Assembly: GCA_963682025.1 (NCBI GenBank)
Contig: OY821518.1
Location: 227,521,070 to 227,585,069 of the forward strand
Direction of reading: 5' to 3'
Origin: Cordilura impudica
Lineage: Eukaryota > Arthropoda > Insecta > Diptera > Scathophagidae
DNA length: 64,000 nt
Position numbers and translations under genes: made by a program. Below, piece after piece: positions 21,601 through 30,441 of the stretch (positions are counted from its first letter, which is position 1; every line of letters starts with the position of its first letter). The notes beneath the pieces were generated by a model. The model saw only the letters and a list, made by a program, of their open reading frames with translations, was not told the origin of the DNA and searched no databases.

Positions 21601-22752
21601 AAATAATCAAAAATTTGTTTTTTAGAAAGTCTTGCATTGCTTGTTAGTTGATAAGTTCATGGCAGACGAACTTCGTACACAAAGAATTGCTGTTCTGAAA
21701 CAATTATGCTACGAATAGGAATTATGACCTTTCTTCTTCTATCAGACCTGGCAAATCGCAATTTTTCGAAGAGGTAGCTAAATTGTGCATAAAAATTATA
21801 ATTACAATTTTAAAAGATTATCAAAACACGCACCAAATAGTCTTTCAGAGCAGGAAGTAATATGAGAATAGCTTCTTAAACCCAAAACATAACGAATAAT
21901 GTTACTATATGTAACATTTAGTCAACGTTTGCGGGAGGAGTCGCAATTAGCAAAAATTTTACAGCCGTACAAAAGTCCAGGAATTATATACGTTTTGAAG
22001 TTGTGAAGGCAGATGATTGGCATAGAGAGCAAAAAGCCGAGGCCCTAGTATGGATCCCTGGGGCACTTCTCTCATAATATTCAACGTTGTTGATATTTTA
22101 TTTTTCACGTAAACGAAAGATAGGTAAGATCGAAGCAGATTTATAGATGATGAAGAGAAATTAAGAATATGGTTCAGCTTAATATATAGCATTAAGTGGT
22201 CAGCTGTATCGAAGGCCGTTGAATGGTCGAGTAGGACCATAAATTTAATTTTATTATCATCCAGTTCCTGCCTCATGTTTTCAGTTACTTCACTCAAGAA
22301 AGTAACACAACTATGATTAGATCGAAAACTTGATTGTGTATTCGACAACAAACCAATCTCATTTATGTAAGTGGTAATTTGATTGTGAAGGAACTTTTCG
22401 AGTACTTTACCATGATATTATCTACAGTATTTCTATGGTATAATAGATGAAAGGTGATTAAAGATGCACCTTCAGCCAATATAACAAACTGATATTATTA
22501 AAATCGTTTAGGCAATTTCAAATTAAGTATATACCAAAAAAATATTTTAATTCTAGACGTTATAAAAACTTATAATATTTTTTCACAATTTTCAATAATT
22601 TATATCTCTTATAAGCACAATATTTATGTAAATCATAATTGTCACTTTCGTTTAATAAGAATTATTCTTTTTACTTTTTAATTAAAACAAAAATTCACTT
22701 TACCTGCCACCACAGCACTTAGGCACAAGGCCAATACTATTAAGAATTTCAT
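12653..22752 (-). CDS. gene A: 657-aa secreted repeat protein, five coding exons including a 16-nt microexon
   Basis: Coding exons on the minus strand are 22704-22752, 16588-16603, 13790-14985, 12870-13429 and 12653-12805. All borders are GT-AG, all phases agree and the total is 1974 nt. Exon 1 is a clear signal peptide, MKFLIVLALCLSAVVA. The microexon adds ELHE and part of an Arg, leading into HYNQHHQ. Exon 3 carries a short TIEEAKKKVSDVLEG segment, Ser/Gly/Ala-rich FGAS blocks (about residues 70-115) and seven repeats of 27-30 residues (about 168-364) built on Y-HHEERRV-NQAAP--QYT-PSGG. Exon 4 has further FGAS repeats. Exon 5 ends with a small module, DGQVKSYKD...INGRRAGYKA...LDDNGKLSSYS. 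Function is not established. A secreted structural role (cuticle, glue or haemolymph clot, with Gln-rich repeats as possible transglutaminase substrates, as proposed for Fondue) is only a guess. Intron 1 (6.1 kb) and intron 2 (1.6 kb) are full of repeats. Confidence 0.88.
13958..14549 (-). repeat. seven tandem 81-90 bp coding repeats in gene A exon 3
   Basis: Seven in-frame units encode Y-(V/Y/I)-HH-EERRV-x-Q/N-rich-APV(V/I)-YT-PSGG-xE. The central copies are the most alike (for example NQAAPVVHYTVPSGGSEK and NQAAPVIQYTAPTGGLEK). The first unit (EEHRSENQ) and the third (HSERRVQTQ) are the most diverged, as expected for arrays that exchange mainly in the middle. Confidence 0.9.
15194..15600. 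mobile_element. non-autonomous TTTATAAGAGC repeat (copy 2), in gene A intron 2
   Basis: It starts 'aagcagtgcccagcc', followed by 'gagtgcaatttctagg', TTATAAGAGCC, AAAGGTATGCTAATC and TTTTAGCCAATTC. The inner part ('agcattgtata', 'tatgtgttagtagcaac') matches copy 1 at 3990-4050. The right inverted arm is absent. Confidence 0.65.
15772..16141. mobile_element. MITE with TTTTCTCAAT ends, in gene A intron 2
   Basis: The right end, read inward, is TGTCGGTTTTCTCAATGT. Related inverted copies of this motif are at 15776 (CGTTTTCTCAATAGGCG) and 15833 (TTTTCTCAATGTCTGG). Inside is a 50-bp tandem duplication (GAGAGGCATTGCCAACTG at about 15948 and 15998). It is non-coding. Confidence 0.6.
16588..16603 (-). 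CDS. gene A microexon (16 nt)
   Basis: Minus-strand sequence AAGAATTACATGAAAG is flanked by acceptor TTGTGCAG and donor GTAAAT. Exon 1 ends with one base (G) and exon 3 begins with the third base of a codon, so the gap requires an exon of length 1 modulo 3. Sixteen satisfies this, and the joined reading is A-E-E-L-H-E-R-H-Y. The acceptor is preceded by a long pyrimidine run (the (GA)n tract on the plus strand). Confidence 0.82.
16611..16649. repeat. (GA)n microsatellite, pyrimidine tract of the microexon acceptor
   Basis: About 39 bp of GA repeats with a few changes, starting 8 bp from the microexon. On the transcribed (minus) strand it is a (CT)n stretch in the position of a polypyrimidine tract. 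Confidence 0.85.
16650..17133. other. gene A intron 1, unassigned part
   Basis: AT-rich intron sequence without recognisable repeats or exons. Confidence 0.4.
17134..17574 (+). mobile_element. Helitron-like INE repeat, family B (short copy without satellite)
   Basis: It starts 'tataacctccacaccactgcgcagaggatatatacc', contains GTCCGTCTGTCCATCTGTCC (17248-17267) and ends 'ggtatcaaggagttggcatagccgaattt', a decayed form of the TTCGGC/GCCGAA hairpin. The AAAAATT core seen in the 36.5-kb copy is absent, so this shows the unexpanded state of the family. Confidence 0.75.
17575..18160. other. gene A intron 1, unassigned part
   Basis: No gene or clear repeat border was identified here. Confidence 0.35.
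18161..19545. mobile_element. Helitron-like INE repeat, family A, interrupted by a LINE
   Basis: Left half 18161-18552 ('accgactatacgataactta', 'attgttattaatttttttgcc', 'gaagatcgggaagcaac') and right half 19252-19545 ('gtatatgataatttggatcttatggg', ACAGACGGACGGACATCG, 'cacgtagtggcatagggta') follow the order of intact copies. The LINE at 18553-19251 sits between them. Confidence 0.75.
18553..19251 (+). pseudogene. non-LTR retrotransposon 3' end (reverse transcriptase C-terminal part, poly-A tail)
   Basis: The upstream part encodes DVLGMRIQCDVRWNEHV. After a frameshift near 18622 the frame 18605-19183 gives KEAFKCLGFLKRCRNYFTPS, IRPKMEYNSHIWAGA, LLDRVQRRA and FYRYYHGKCSSEI, ending HNLFS. This is the conserved tail of Jockey/CR1-type reverse transcriptase proteins. 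It ends in an A run at 19236-19251. It is 5' truncated and inserted into a family-A repeat. Confidence 0.85.
19600..20270 (+). repeat. minisatellite, about five 120-130 bp units with CGTGACTRTG motifs
   Basis: Each unit contains (TCCGTGACTGTGCGTGACTATG), then 'aaagttaatctt', 'agcaagtctatggaccaagtttcagatcgatcggatgaggggaaatg', then the next CTCCGTGACT. Within a unit the decamer GCGTGACTAT itself repeats one to three times. Borders include 'aacaaagtttttatt' (19618) and AGACAGACAGAGAGT (20261). An inverted copy is at 27470-28125. Confidence 0.88.
20320..20449 (+). pseudogene. short coding-like remnant, unidentified
   Basis: An open segment of about 43 codons reads SLDFSQSLLAVSEIIKIIKM and then an acidic end (EDNEESELDNIVK) before TAG. 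The composition looks protein-coding, but I do not recognise it. It lies in gene A intron 1 and may come from a transposon. Confidence 0.35.
20507..20985. mobile_element. non-autonomous TTTATAAGAGC element with about 50-bp inverted repeats (copy 3)
   Basis: The core 20709-20875 starts ACTTTTATAAGAGC-CAAAGGTATGCTAATCAATTCTAG and ends with the inverse, so it can form a long hairpin. It is surrounded by 'actagcatggccca', 'gagtgcaaattctagg' (left) and 'cattctgcaccactcctcctcc' (right), blocks shared with copy 4 at 47217-47640. Confidence 0.78.
20986..21330 (+). mobile_element. Helitron-like INE repeat, family B, 3' end with perfect hairpin
   Basis: Contains GTCTGTCTGTTTGTTTGTC (21010-21031) and ends with the hairpin ATTCGGC-ATA-GCCGAAT at 21301-21317 after 'aggtggagcatataaaag'. 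A terminal hairpin is typical of Helitron-like elements. Confidence 0.75.
21331..21599. other. gene A intron 1, unassigned part
   Basis: AT-rich sequence with no recognised feature. Confidence 0.35.
21600..22400 (-). pseudogene. non-LTR retrotransposon reverse transcriptase, internally deleted (same family as 1345-2050)
   Basis: Frame 21959-22351 gives QSSFRSNHSCVTFLSEVTE, LLDHSTAFDTADHLML (the palm motif with the first catalytic Asp) and VPQGSILGPRLFALYANHLP, hallmarks of the reverse transcriptase. The YADD box is missing because the sequence jumps at about 21990 directly to the C-terminal tail. That tail continues to 21600 and matches the copy at 1397-1858. It lies in gene A intron 1 in the gene's own orientation. 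Confidence 0.85.
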
Positions 22753-22839
22753 TTTTATTTTTAATAATTTCTATTTAAAAACTTAACTCAATTAGCTTCC
22801 AATTTATTTTCGTGTTACTTCGACCACCAACTTTCCGTT

Positions 22840-22873
22840 AATGAATCTTGTTCTGAAACTCATCATATATTTT
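22840..22873 (-). promoter_or_regulatory. putative gene A core promoter
   Basis: On the minus strand AAAATATATG (22862-22873) is a TATA-like element. About 28 bp downstream is TTCATTAACG (22839-22844), close to the arthropod initiator consensus TCA-T. The start codon follows about 90 bp later. Predicted from sequence only. Confidence 0.4.
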
Positions 22874-24140
22874 AAGTCTCCGTTTTTATTTGAAAAAAAG
22901 AAAACAAAAATAATTTTTCAAAGATTACGCATCATCAAATGAAATACTTGGAAGTATAAAGTGATAAGAGTGAGTCGAAAGACTTGAACCTATTTTGATT
23001 ATGTTGACCTAGAACAAAAACAGAACTAATAAAAAAAAAAAATATTGAATTTTGTTGATAATGAGAAATTTTAAAATTGTAGTAAAAATATAAACTTGAT
23101 TAACGGGAATTGTTTTCATTGATTGACTTTGTTTAATGCAAGGAAATCTTGTCCAAAGAAACCATTAAAGTGTATGAAAATATTTCAATTTCCACGCTCT
23201 AATTATCATTTAAGCGCTGTTAAGATGTGTAAGAAGGGGAATAAACCCCTTATAGGATTCCTCAACATTAATTAAATGAACCCAAAAACTGTGATGAGTA
23301 TAATCCATTTCTTTCCACGTTTGATTTGTCCAACAACAACTTTAAATTTATCTGACGGAAAAATTACGAAAGATTTTTCGAATAAAGGGTTGTTGAATTA
23401 GCTGAAACAATTTTATATCATAATTTTTTCACCAATACAATCATTAGTCACAACGATTTGTCTTACGGCTCACAGCGTAACATGTGAGTTCAATTCCCCG
23501 CGAGAAATGTCAATAGTGAAACAGTACTGATTCACTTTTGACTTTGTCACCAGTACTAGTGACCAACTATACCCCAGACAATTTAATTTTCTATAGACAT
23601 TTAACATGTACTTGTCATTGCAAATCACAAGTGACATTGGTACTATTGATTATGTAGGGACTAGGTAGTTCTCATGGACCATATGTAGACATTGGAACCA
23701 GAGATTCTTGTAAAAATTTGATTGTTCTTTCACTTTTCTTTTCTAACTTCGTTTACTTATAATGTTTTTTCTTTGATTTATTATCAAATATATATCTATT
23801 TACCTTTTATATTCAATTTTTCTATATCTTGTTTTAAAGCTTTAGTTTCTCATCTAAACAAAACTATAGAAATCAAGAACAAGCAGAACTCGCAATTTCT
23901 CTATGGAAACACTTTTTGACACATAAAGCAAAGTTAATAGTGCAGACACTTAGTTGACAATGTCAACAAAATAGTAGACAAAAGAAGTGAATTGGGGACA
24001 CTTGACCCCAGGCTTCCTGCAGGGATGTTGCGCTGTTTTTGTGATTGTATTGTGAAATAGAAATTAACCCCCCTGCGCGTATAGATGTTTACACATCAAA
24101 AAGTAATTTAGACTTTATATATAAACAAAAAATCTAAACC
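22874..24140. other. gene A upstream region, no gene seen
   Basis: AT-rich 5' flank. A GC-richer patch at 23465-23510 contains GAGTTCAATTCC, similar to a pol III B box, but no tRNA can be folded from it. The rest has no recognisable repeat border. Any enhancers of gene A cannot be read from the sequence. Confidence 0.4.
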
Positions 24141-25560
24141 ATAGGTTAGGTTATGTTAGGTTGATAAGAGGAGCTATGTATACACATAGCTCATATCCGT
24201 TATGTCTGGATATACACGTAAACCAGTAGGTTGTTTTGCGCTCTACATCTCTACTTTCCGGTTATCTACCCCTCTTACTAACTTAGAAATTCGGTCTCAT
24301 CAGCAAATTTCCTGAGTATTTTCCAGCTTATCCCCCTTAGACCCGTCAGGCCTGGTAAGATGTCGCTGGATAAATATCAGACCCTTGTTCTCGCAAATGC
24401 AGGACAGTATCAGAGGTAGTTTTCTAGGGTTTCGTCATCCTCTCCGCAAGCTCTACAAATGGCTGATTCCGCCCGTCCTATATGGTATAGGTGAGCCCTC
24501 AGCTCAGAGTGTCCAGTGAGGATGCCAATTACCCTACTAAGTTCTACCCTATTCAGATTCAGGATCTCCCTTGTTCTAGTTGCGTTGGGAGAACCCCATA
24601 ATATCTTTGTAACCTTACCCACGTCATTCTCTTCCCAAATTGATGCCAGTTCCAATTTGAGAGACTTGAAAGGTATTGGGTTTTCCAAATTTACTCTTTC
24701 CAGGAAATATCCCTTCCTGGCCAGTTTGTCTGCAATGTCATTTCCCATTATACCACTGTGTCCTGGGATCCAAAATCCGATTTCAAGCCTGCCTCTTCTG
24801 GAGAAGTTTGAAATCTCCTCCTTACACTCGAGGAAAATCCTTGATCTAGTTTTGTCTGCAGATATCGCTCTGATAGCCGCTAGACTGTCCGTAAATATTT
24901 TCACGTATCCGGGACTTGGGGAATCCCGTGCGTTAATATACCTAATACATTCCTTTATCGCCACCAATTCAGCCTGAAAGACGGAGTTGTGGTCCGGAAC
25001 ACGGAGGTATACCCCTGTGGAACGGTCCTCATCATAGAAACCTATCCCAGTCTTACCATGCAGACTAGAGGCGTCCGTATAGTAATGTGACCCTGAAAGG
25101 TTCTGTAGAATATTCCCGTTCATCCAACTTTCCCTGTCTCGTATCCGTATACTGCAGGGTTATCTGTTGACACTTCCGCGATTCTATCACAGCTAATATT
25201 CACTGTGTTGAGTCCCGGAATTTGGTCTAAAATAGTCTGGTGTCTGATCATGTGGTCGGTGATATATCCCCCTGTTACCCTTAGTCGTAACATGGCCAGA
25301 GCTGCCTCATATTTAATTCAAATCTTGATTGGGTGTATAGATAGAATATTTTCTAAAGCCCTCGTAGATGTAGTCCTTATTGCACCACTGATTCCTATGC
25401 AACAGAGACGCTGTATCTTTTGGAGTGGTTTAATGTAACATTTCCTGTTCATTGATGTCCATATGACTATGGATGCGTAGGTTAGAATAGGCCTAACGAC
25501 GCTTGTATACAGCCAATATGTCATCTTCGGGTTTAAACCCCATTTTGAGCTTATAGCTTA
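24141..25560 (-). pseudogene. non-LTR retrotransposon with RNase H (I/R1/LOA-like), 5' truncated, one frameshift
   Basis: Frame 25318-25524 carries the post-reverse-transcriptase motif YTSVVRPILTYASIVIW. The frame then changes and 24410-25123 encodes an RNase H domain with its acidic residues in YTDASSLHG, FQAELVAI, IFTDSLAA and GHSGIMGNDIADKLAR. A Cys-rich segment CRACGEDDETLE follows, where the C-terminal zinc motif is expected. On the element's sense strand the 3' end runs into (TAACC)-type repeats (24142-24162). It lacks the 5' part of the element. Confidence 0.88.
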
Positions 25561-26555
25561 AACCATATGAACTTTATATTTTTTTAAATCCAAAGGTCCA
25601 AATTATTAGAAATCATGTAGTTTCATGCCTCATGGTGGAGGGTTGTTCCTGTTTGAAACGTCTACAATTTAGTGTTCGAACAACGGCCGAAATATTTCAG
25701 GATCGTGACTACATGAGCTAGGCTGCCTACTTTTATGAGGTTGAAAAAAATTCAAGGGGCTGTAGAACTAGGACAAGTGACTCTTCATAGAGCTTAAAGT
25801 ATGGTAAGCGTAAAATGTAGGACCCCACTTAATTTTCCCTCCTCAACATTTTTTTAATATTGCTACCACCTCCAGGTAGAGGAAAAGGTAATAGTATTGC
25901 GTAGGCCATTTACGAGCTTTTGCTAGAGCGGAAAATCACTGGCTCCTTGCAAGGGGCGTCGCTAATGCTTGAGCAAATACTGTAACGAGACATGTTTTAT
26001 CTGCCATGTAGACATGGAAACTCTGAAAAACGTCTAGATCAGAAGTGCCAATGTTTGCCGTTCCAAAGAGCAATGGCAAAATATTAAAGATAAGCCATAT
26101 AAACTAGGAGTAGAAAATATTAGAGTCGCTTCCAAAATACCAGTACAAGTTCAAATTGGGATCAAGTTGTTTTCTTTAGTTCAATTTAACGAAAAACAAT
26201 CCTTGGTGAAAATATTCTCAACCATAATTTCAGCCCACTAGGACCTATAAGTCATGATCGAGGATGGCGAAAGCCACCTGAAAATATCTAAATTTAAACA
26301 CTAACGAATTAAATGGACTTCGTGATGTTAACGTTTTCATCGTGAAATCTTGGTTTAGCACCACTACAGACCCGAAGCTCCAAATAATGATATAAACTTT
26401 TTGAAAGCGTCTGCTGGTTATTCTGAAATTGATTAGATTTTAACTCAATGACTACTAAAGATAGCACAGAGCACATTTCTGGTAACTCGTTTGTGAAGCC
26501 GTTGCTCTTGCGTTTTTTGATTTGAACATCTCCTGACATTAAGCGCAAAATGGCG
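25561..26555. other. 1 kb without recognisable gene
   Basis: No domain or splice pattern seen. A 79-codon minus-strand frame at 26309-26548 has no recognisable motif. Confidence 0.35.
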
Positions 26556-26970
26556 AATGCAGTTCATATTTTTGAAGAAAAGAAAGAGAATACGAAGAGA
26601 AGTATTCTGATCAATGGATCGACGAATCTTCTGAAGAGCTTAGCGAAAAAGAAAGCGACTTCAATGATATTAACGAAGAACATAATGATAGCGACAACGA
26701 AGGAGATAGTGATTTAGAGAACAACGGCAACAACTGAAGTCAAGTAAGTACTCGTCAAGTACATGTTGTTGGCTTCGAAGTTGTAATAAAAATTACCTTA
26801 TATTAAAACAAGTGAATAAATAACTCTTGAGGAATGATTTGAGTCATTTCGTCATAGCTAAGGCAGCAAACTTTTTCGCACGCTTCGGCTTATCAGCAGA
26901 TTTTATTGCTACCGATCCAGAAACATGGGAAGAGCGCGAAGACTACCAGCAAGCACAAGAAATTACGTAA
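26556..26970 (+). pseudogene. acidic coding-like remnants, unidentified
   Basis: A segment around 26585-26738 reads WIDESSEELSEKESDFNDI and continues acidic to a stop. A second piece, around 26850-26968, reads AANFFARFGLSADFIATDPE, WEEREDYQQAQEIT and a stop. Both look protein-derived, with an intron-like or decayed gap between them. I cannot name the family. Acidic tails of this type occur in transposon proteins. Confidence 0.35.
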
Positions 26971-27469
26971 ATTACATGTTGTCAACGTTGTTGAAGAAAT
27001 AGGAGTATTAATTTTACAGAGGCGTATTACAGGACTATAGCAACATATAATGTACTCACGAGGAGGAAAAAATATTGTTCTTCAAGTCGTAGCTCAAAAT
27101 CGTAAAAATTTTCCGTCCCGTTATAACAGCAAATTAATTTTATATGTAGAAACATGTGTTTTTGTGATTAATAAAAGTTGGAAATACAAAATAAATAAAA
27201 ACCGGATCAAACTTCTCCCTTCAGGAATGGAGATTGTGGGTAGGTATGTTAGGTGCCGTAGGGGCTAAATTTAATAATTTCATAAAACCACCATATTTGT
27301 ATGGAAGCCCACCCAAGGGGTGGAGATAAGGACCAAAAATATTTTGAGAAAATGTTGGGGACAAAAAACTAATGGAGTTCGGTCATATATTTTGCCCCCC
27401 CCCCCCCCCCCTACGGCGATTCATAGGCAATCATGAGACATTTTTTAAGCTTTTTCTTTTAACTCGTAC
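26971..27469. other. unassigned, with an 18-bp C run at 27394-27411
   Basis: No gene seen. The homopolymer C tract is unusual in this AT-rich region and may be a sequencing or slippage site. Confidence 0.4.
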
Positions 27470-28125
27470 TCTCTGTCTGTCTGTCTGTCGTGAGTCAACT
27501 CCATTCTTCCTTATCCAATTAATCTGAAACTTGGCCCATAGTCTTGTTGTGACTACAGATTAATTTTGGGGTAGTCACACATAGTCACGCATAGTCATGC
27601 ACAGTCACGGAGTGATCTAAATGTCATTTCCCCACATCCGATCGATATGAATCTTGGTTCATACCTTTGCTATGAAAAAAACATTAACATTGGCTTAGTC
27701 ACGCACAGTCACGGAGAGATTTAAAACGGATTTCCCCTCATCCAATCAATCTGAAACTTGGTCGATATACTTGCTGTAAAGACAGATTAACTTCGACATA
27801 GTCTCTCACAGTCACGTACAGTCACGAAGTTACTTAAAACCCATTTCCCCTTATCCGATCGATCTGAGACTTGGTCAATAGACTTGCTGCGAAAAAAGAT
27901 TAACTTTGACATAGTCACGCACACTCACGAAGTGATGAAAACCTCACTTCCCTTCATCCAATCGATCTGAAACAATGTCCATAGACTTGTTGTGGCCAAA
28001 GATTAATTTTAAGATAGTCACACAGAGTCACGCAAAGTCACGTACAGTCACGGAGAGATTCAAAACTCATATGCATAAGCAAAGAAAGATTTTGAATAAA
28101 AACTTTGTTTTTATTGGTTAGATTA
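27470..28125 (-). repeat. minisatellite, inverted copy of 19600-20270
   Basis: It starts with GTCTGTCTGTCTGTC and 'gtgagtcaactcc', then about five units with AGTCACGCA...AGTCACGGAGWGAT, 'ccgatcgatctgaaacttggtc' and 'gacttgctg'. It ends 'catatgcataagcaaagaaag...aaaactttgttttt', the inverse of the border at 19610-19670. Unit length and order match the other copy in opposite orientation. Confidence 0.88.
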
Positions 28126-28512
28126 TTTCTATATATTTCTAGTCTGTAATGTAATTTGTGTATGCCCAATTAAGAGAGAGTATATGTTCAAAAAAATTTT
28201 GAGGGTGGAAGTCAATGATATAATGGACCCAGGAGCTATGGGGGACCAATTTTGTTAAATATCAAAAAGTTTTAAACTTTGTATAGTAGTCCCCTTAATG
28301 AATAAAGATACGGGCAGGTATGTTGGGGAGGGAAAGTAAAGAGGGTTATCCCTACATTTTGCTCCTTTAATCGTTTCGAGTGGAAGGGGTACTACTTTTT
28401 GCCATTTTACAGCAGCCATTTGATAATTTTTGATAAGAACATTATATGTTCACAAATTTTATTAAAACTATTTGAAAAGTGAATATTTTAACACTTTATT
28501 TTAGATGTTTAG
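28126..28512. other. unassigned
   Basis: No gene or clear repeat. It may include the 5' untranslated part of the following mariner (weak similarity around 28460-28510 to 40890-40945). Confidence 0.3.
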
Positions 28513-28679
28513 TATATGTGACCTTCTCCGAGAAAAGGTACCTAGTGTGTCAAAAAAGGGGTTGTGTCAAAAACGGTAGATTCTGGTACCTAAAAGGGTG
28601 TAGAAACTTTAAATGCGTTTTTTTCTCAAAACTTAATTTTCACACATTAAATCCCTTTTCTCGGAGAAGGTCACATATA
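28513..28679. mobile_element. MITE with TATGTGACCTTCTC ends, complete 167-bp copy
   Basis: The left end TATATGTGACCTTCTCCGAG is the exact inverse of the right end CTCGGAGAAGGTCACATATA. It abuts the open frame of the mariner transposase at 28679, so it probably inserted into the 5' end of that gene. Confidence 0.85.
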
Positions 28680-29762
28680 AAGTTTATAAGACAAGCCAAC
28701 AACGAGTCGAAATTATTAAAACTTACTACCGAAATTCGGAGTCAGCGGCCTCAACTTTAACAGCGCTACGTCCAATTTATGGTCATCATAATCGTCCTAG
28801 CAGATCAACAATTGAGCGTCTAGTGGAAAAATTTGAATCCACAGGCACAGTACAAAATGTTCCCTTGCCAGTGAGAAAAAGAAGTGACCGTATTGTCGAG
28901 AATATTGGTGCCGCTGAGGCTTCAGTTGAAGAAAGCCCAAATGTGTCACTCACACGTCGTTCTCAAGCGTTGGGCATATCTGTGACGTCGTTGTGGCGAA
29001 TTTTGCGAAAAGATCTTGGCCTACATCCTTACAAGATCAAATTGACGCAAGAACTGAAGCCGCTTGACCACCAGAAGCGCCGTATCTTCGTGAATTGGGC
29101 TGAGCAACAGCTTGAAAATGATTCGGAATTTCATCGAAAAATCATCTTCAGCGATGAGGCTCATTTCTGGCTGAATGGCTTCGTCAATAAACGAAATATG
29201 CATTATTGGTCAGACAGCTATCCACACGTACTCCATGAGTCATCATTGCATCCCGAAAATTTACGGTTTGGTGCGGTTTATGGGCTGGCGGCGTCATTGG
29301 GCCGTACTTCTTCCGTGATGATCAAGGCCGGCACGTTACTGTGAATGGGAATCGCTACCGTTCAATGATAACCGAATATTTTTGGCCCCAATTGGATGAT
29401 ATGGACTTGAAGGACATGTGGTTCCAACAGGACGGCGCCACAAGCCACACAGCGAATGTCACAATCAATTTATTTGAAACCAAGTTTGGAGAACGTGTTA
29501 TCTCACGAAATGGTCCAGTCGATTGGCCGCCTCGGTCATGCGATTTGACACCGTTGGACTATTTCCTGTGGGGCTACGTCAAGTCTATGGTCTATGCCAA
29601 CAAGCCAGCGACGATTGATGAACTTCGTACGAATATCGAACGTGAAATTGCAGCAGTACGGCCGATTTATGCTTGAGAAACGTCGAAAATTGGGTTCAGC
29701 GTCTGGACTTCTCCAAGCGTGCCCGTGGTGGCCATGCAAAAGAGATCGATTTCCATACATAA
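28679..29762 (+). pseudogene. DD41D mariner-like transposase, N-terminus displaced by a MITE, two frameshifts
   Basis: The frame is open from the MITE border: SQQRVEIIKTYYRNSESAAS, then LRPIYGHHNRPSRSTIERL (first helix-turn-helix), then a second DNA-binding region (VTSLWRILRKDLGLHPYK). The catalytic D boxes follow: FSDEAHFWLNG (about 29150), QQDGATSHTA (about 29430) and SCDLTPLDYFLWG (about 29540). I count 41 residues between the second Asp and the Asp of LTPLDYF, the spacing of DD41D elements such as rosa. A one-base loss near 29260 and another near 29660 break the frame. The last part (VENWVQRLDF, RARGGHAKEIDFHT, stop at 29762) is in a third frame. The right terminus, read inward, is TTAATAAAGGGTTTTTC (to about 29873). 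Confidence 0.9.
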
Positions 29763-29875
29763 TTACATTGAATGTACTTTCACAGGAATAAAGAATTTCA
29801 TTGATATCCAAAACCGTTTTTGTTTTATTTAAAAAAACTTTTGTAGCGCTTCTATTGAAAAACCCTTTATTAACG

Positions 29876-30440
29876 ATGTTTGTGTGATCAACGGTGGGAA
29901 TAATATTTTTCCAATATCAAACAATACGTAATTTAAATGACAGGCCAATTGGTACAAGTCCATCATATTATCCGTTAAAAGAAAATCAGTCACCTCACAT
30001 CCTTTCAGCCAATAAACCTAGTCAAATATTATTTTTTAACAAACACAGTGAACAAACAAGTGAACTGCTATATCTGGGATTTCGCATCGCTAATGCTCTT
30101 ATATTCAAGTTCTTATTAAAACTATTTAATTTTTCAAAGAACCCAGGCATATTACTTAAAAACGAGTGGCATTTTGGGTTTGTCTTTAAAGAATTCATCA
30201 TGAAAATCACAAAGTTCCATGAATATCGTTAAATTTTCTTGTGAAAACCACCTTCCTCCAGTATTTAAAACTAATCTGTTTTGTTTAACATTGATTTTTT
30301 AATAATTTTAACCATCCGCTATTGTTGCCTATTACAGAAGAAGTACCATCTGTATAGCCCTGTCCTGATCTACCACAGCTTTAATCCAGCAAGACTTCAC
30401 ATACATACATATATATTTTTTTTTATTATTATATATGTAT
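29876..30440. other. unassigned
   Basis: Holds a 112-codon frame (29894-30232) without any recognisable motif, overlapped by an equally plausible frame on the other strand. I see no support for a gene. Confidence 0.4.
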
Positions 30441-30441
30441 T

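Noticed and set aside
27394..27411. 18-bp C homopolymer as a regulatory G4-type site
   Set aside because: A single homopolymer with no promoter context; more likely slippage or a sequencing artefact.
29894..30232. 112-codon plus-strand frame
   Set aside because: No recognisable motif, no signal peptide or splice context, and an overlapping frame on the other strand is equally plausible.
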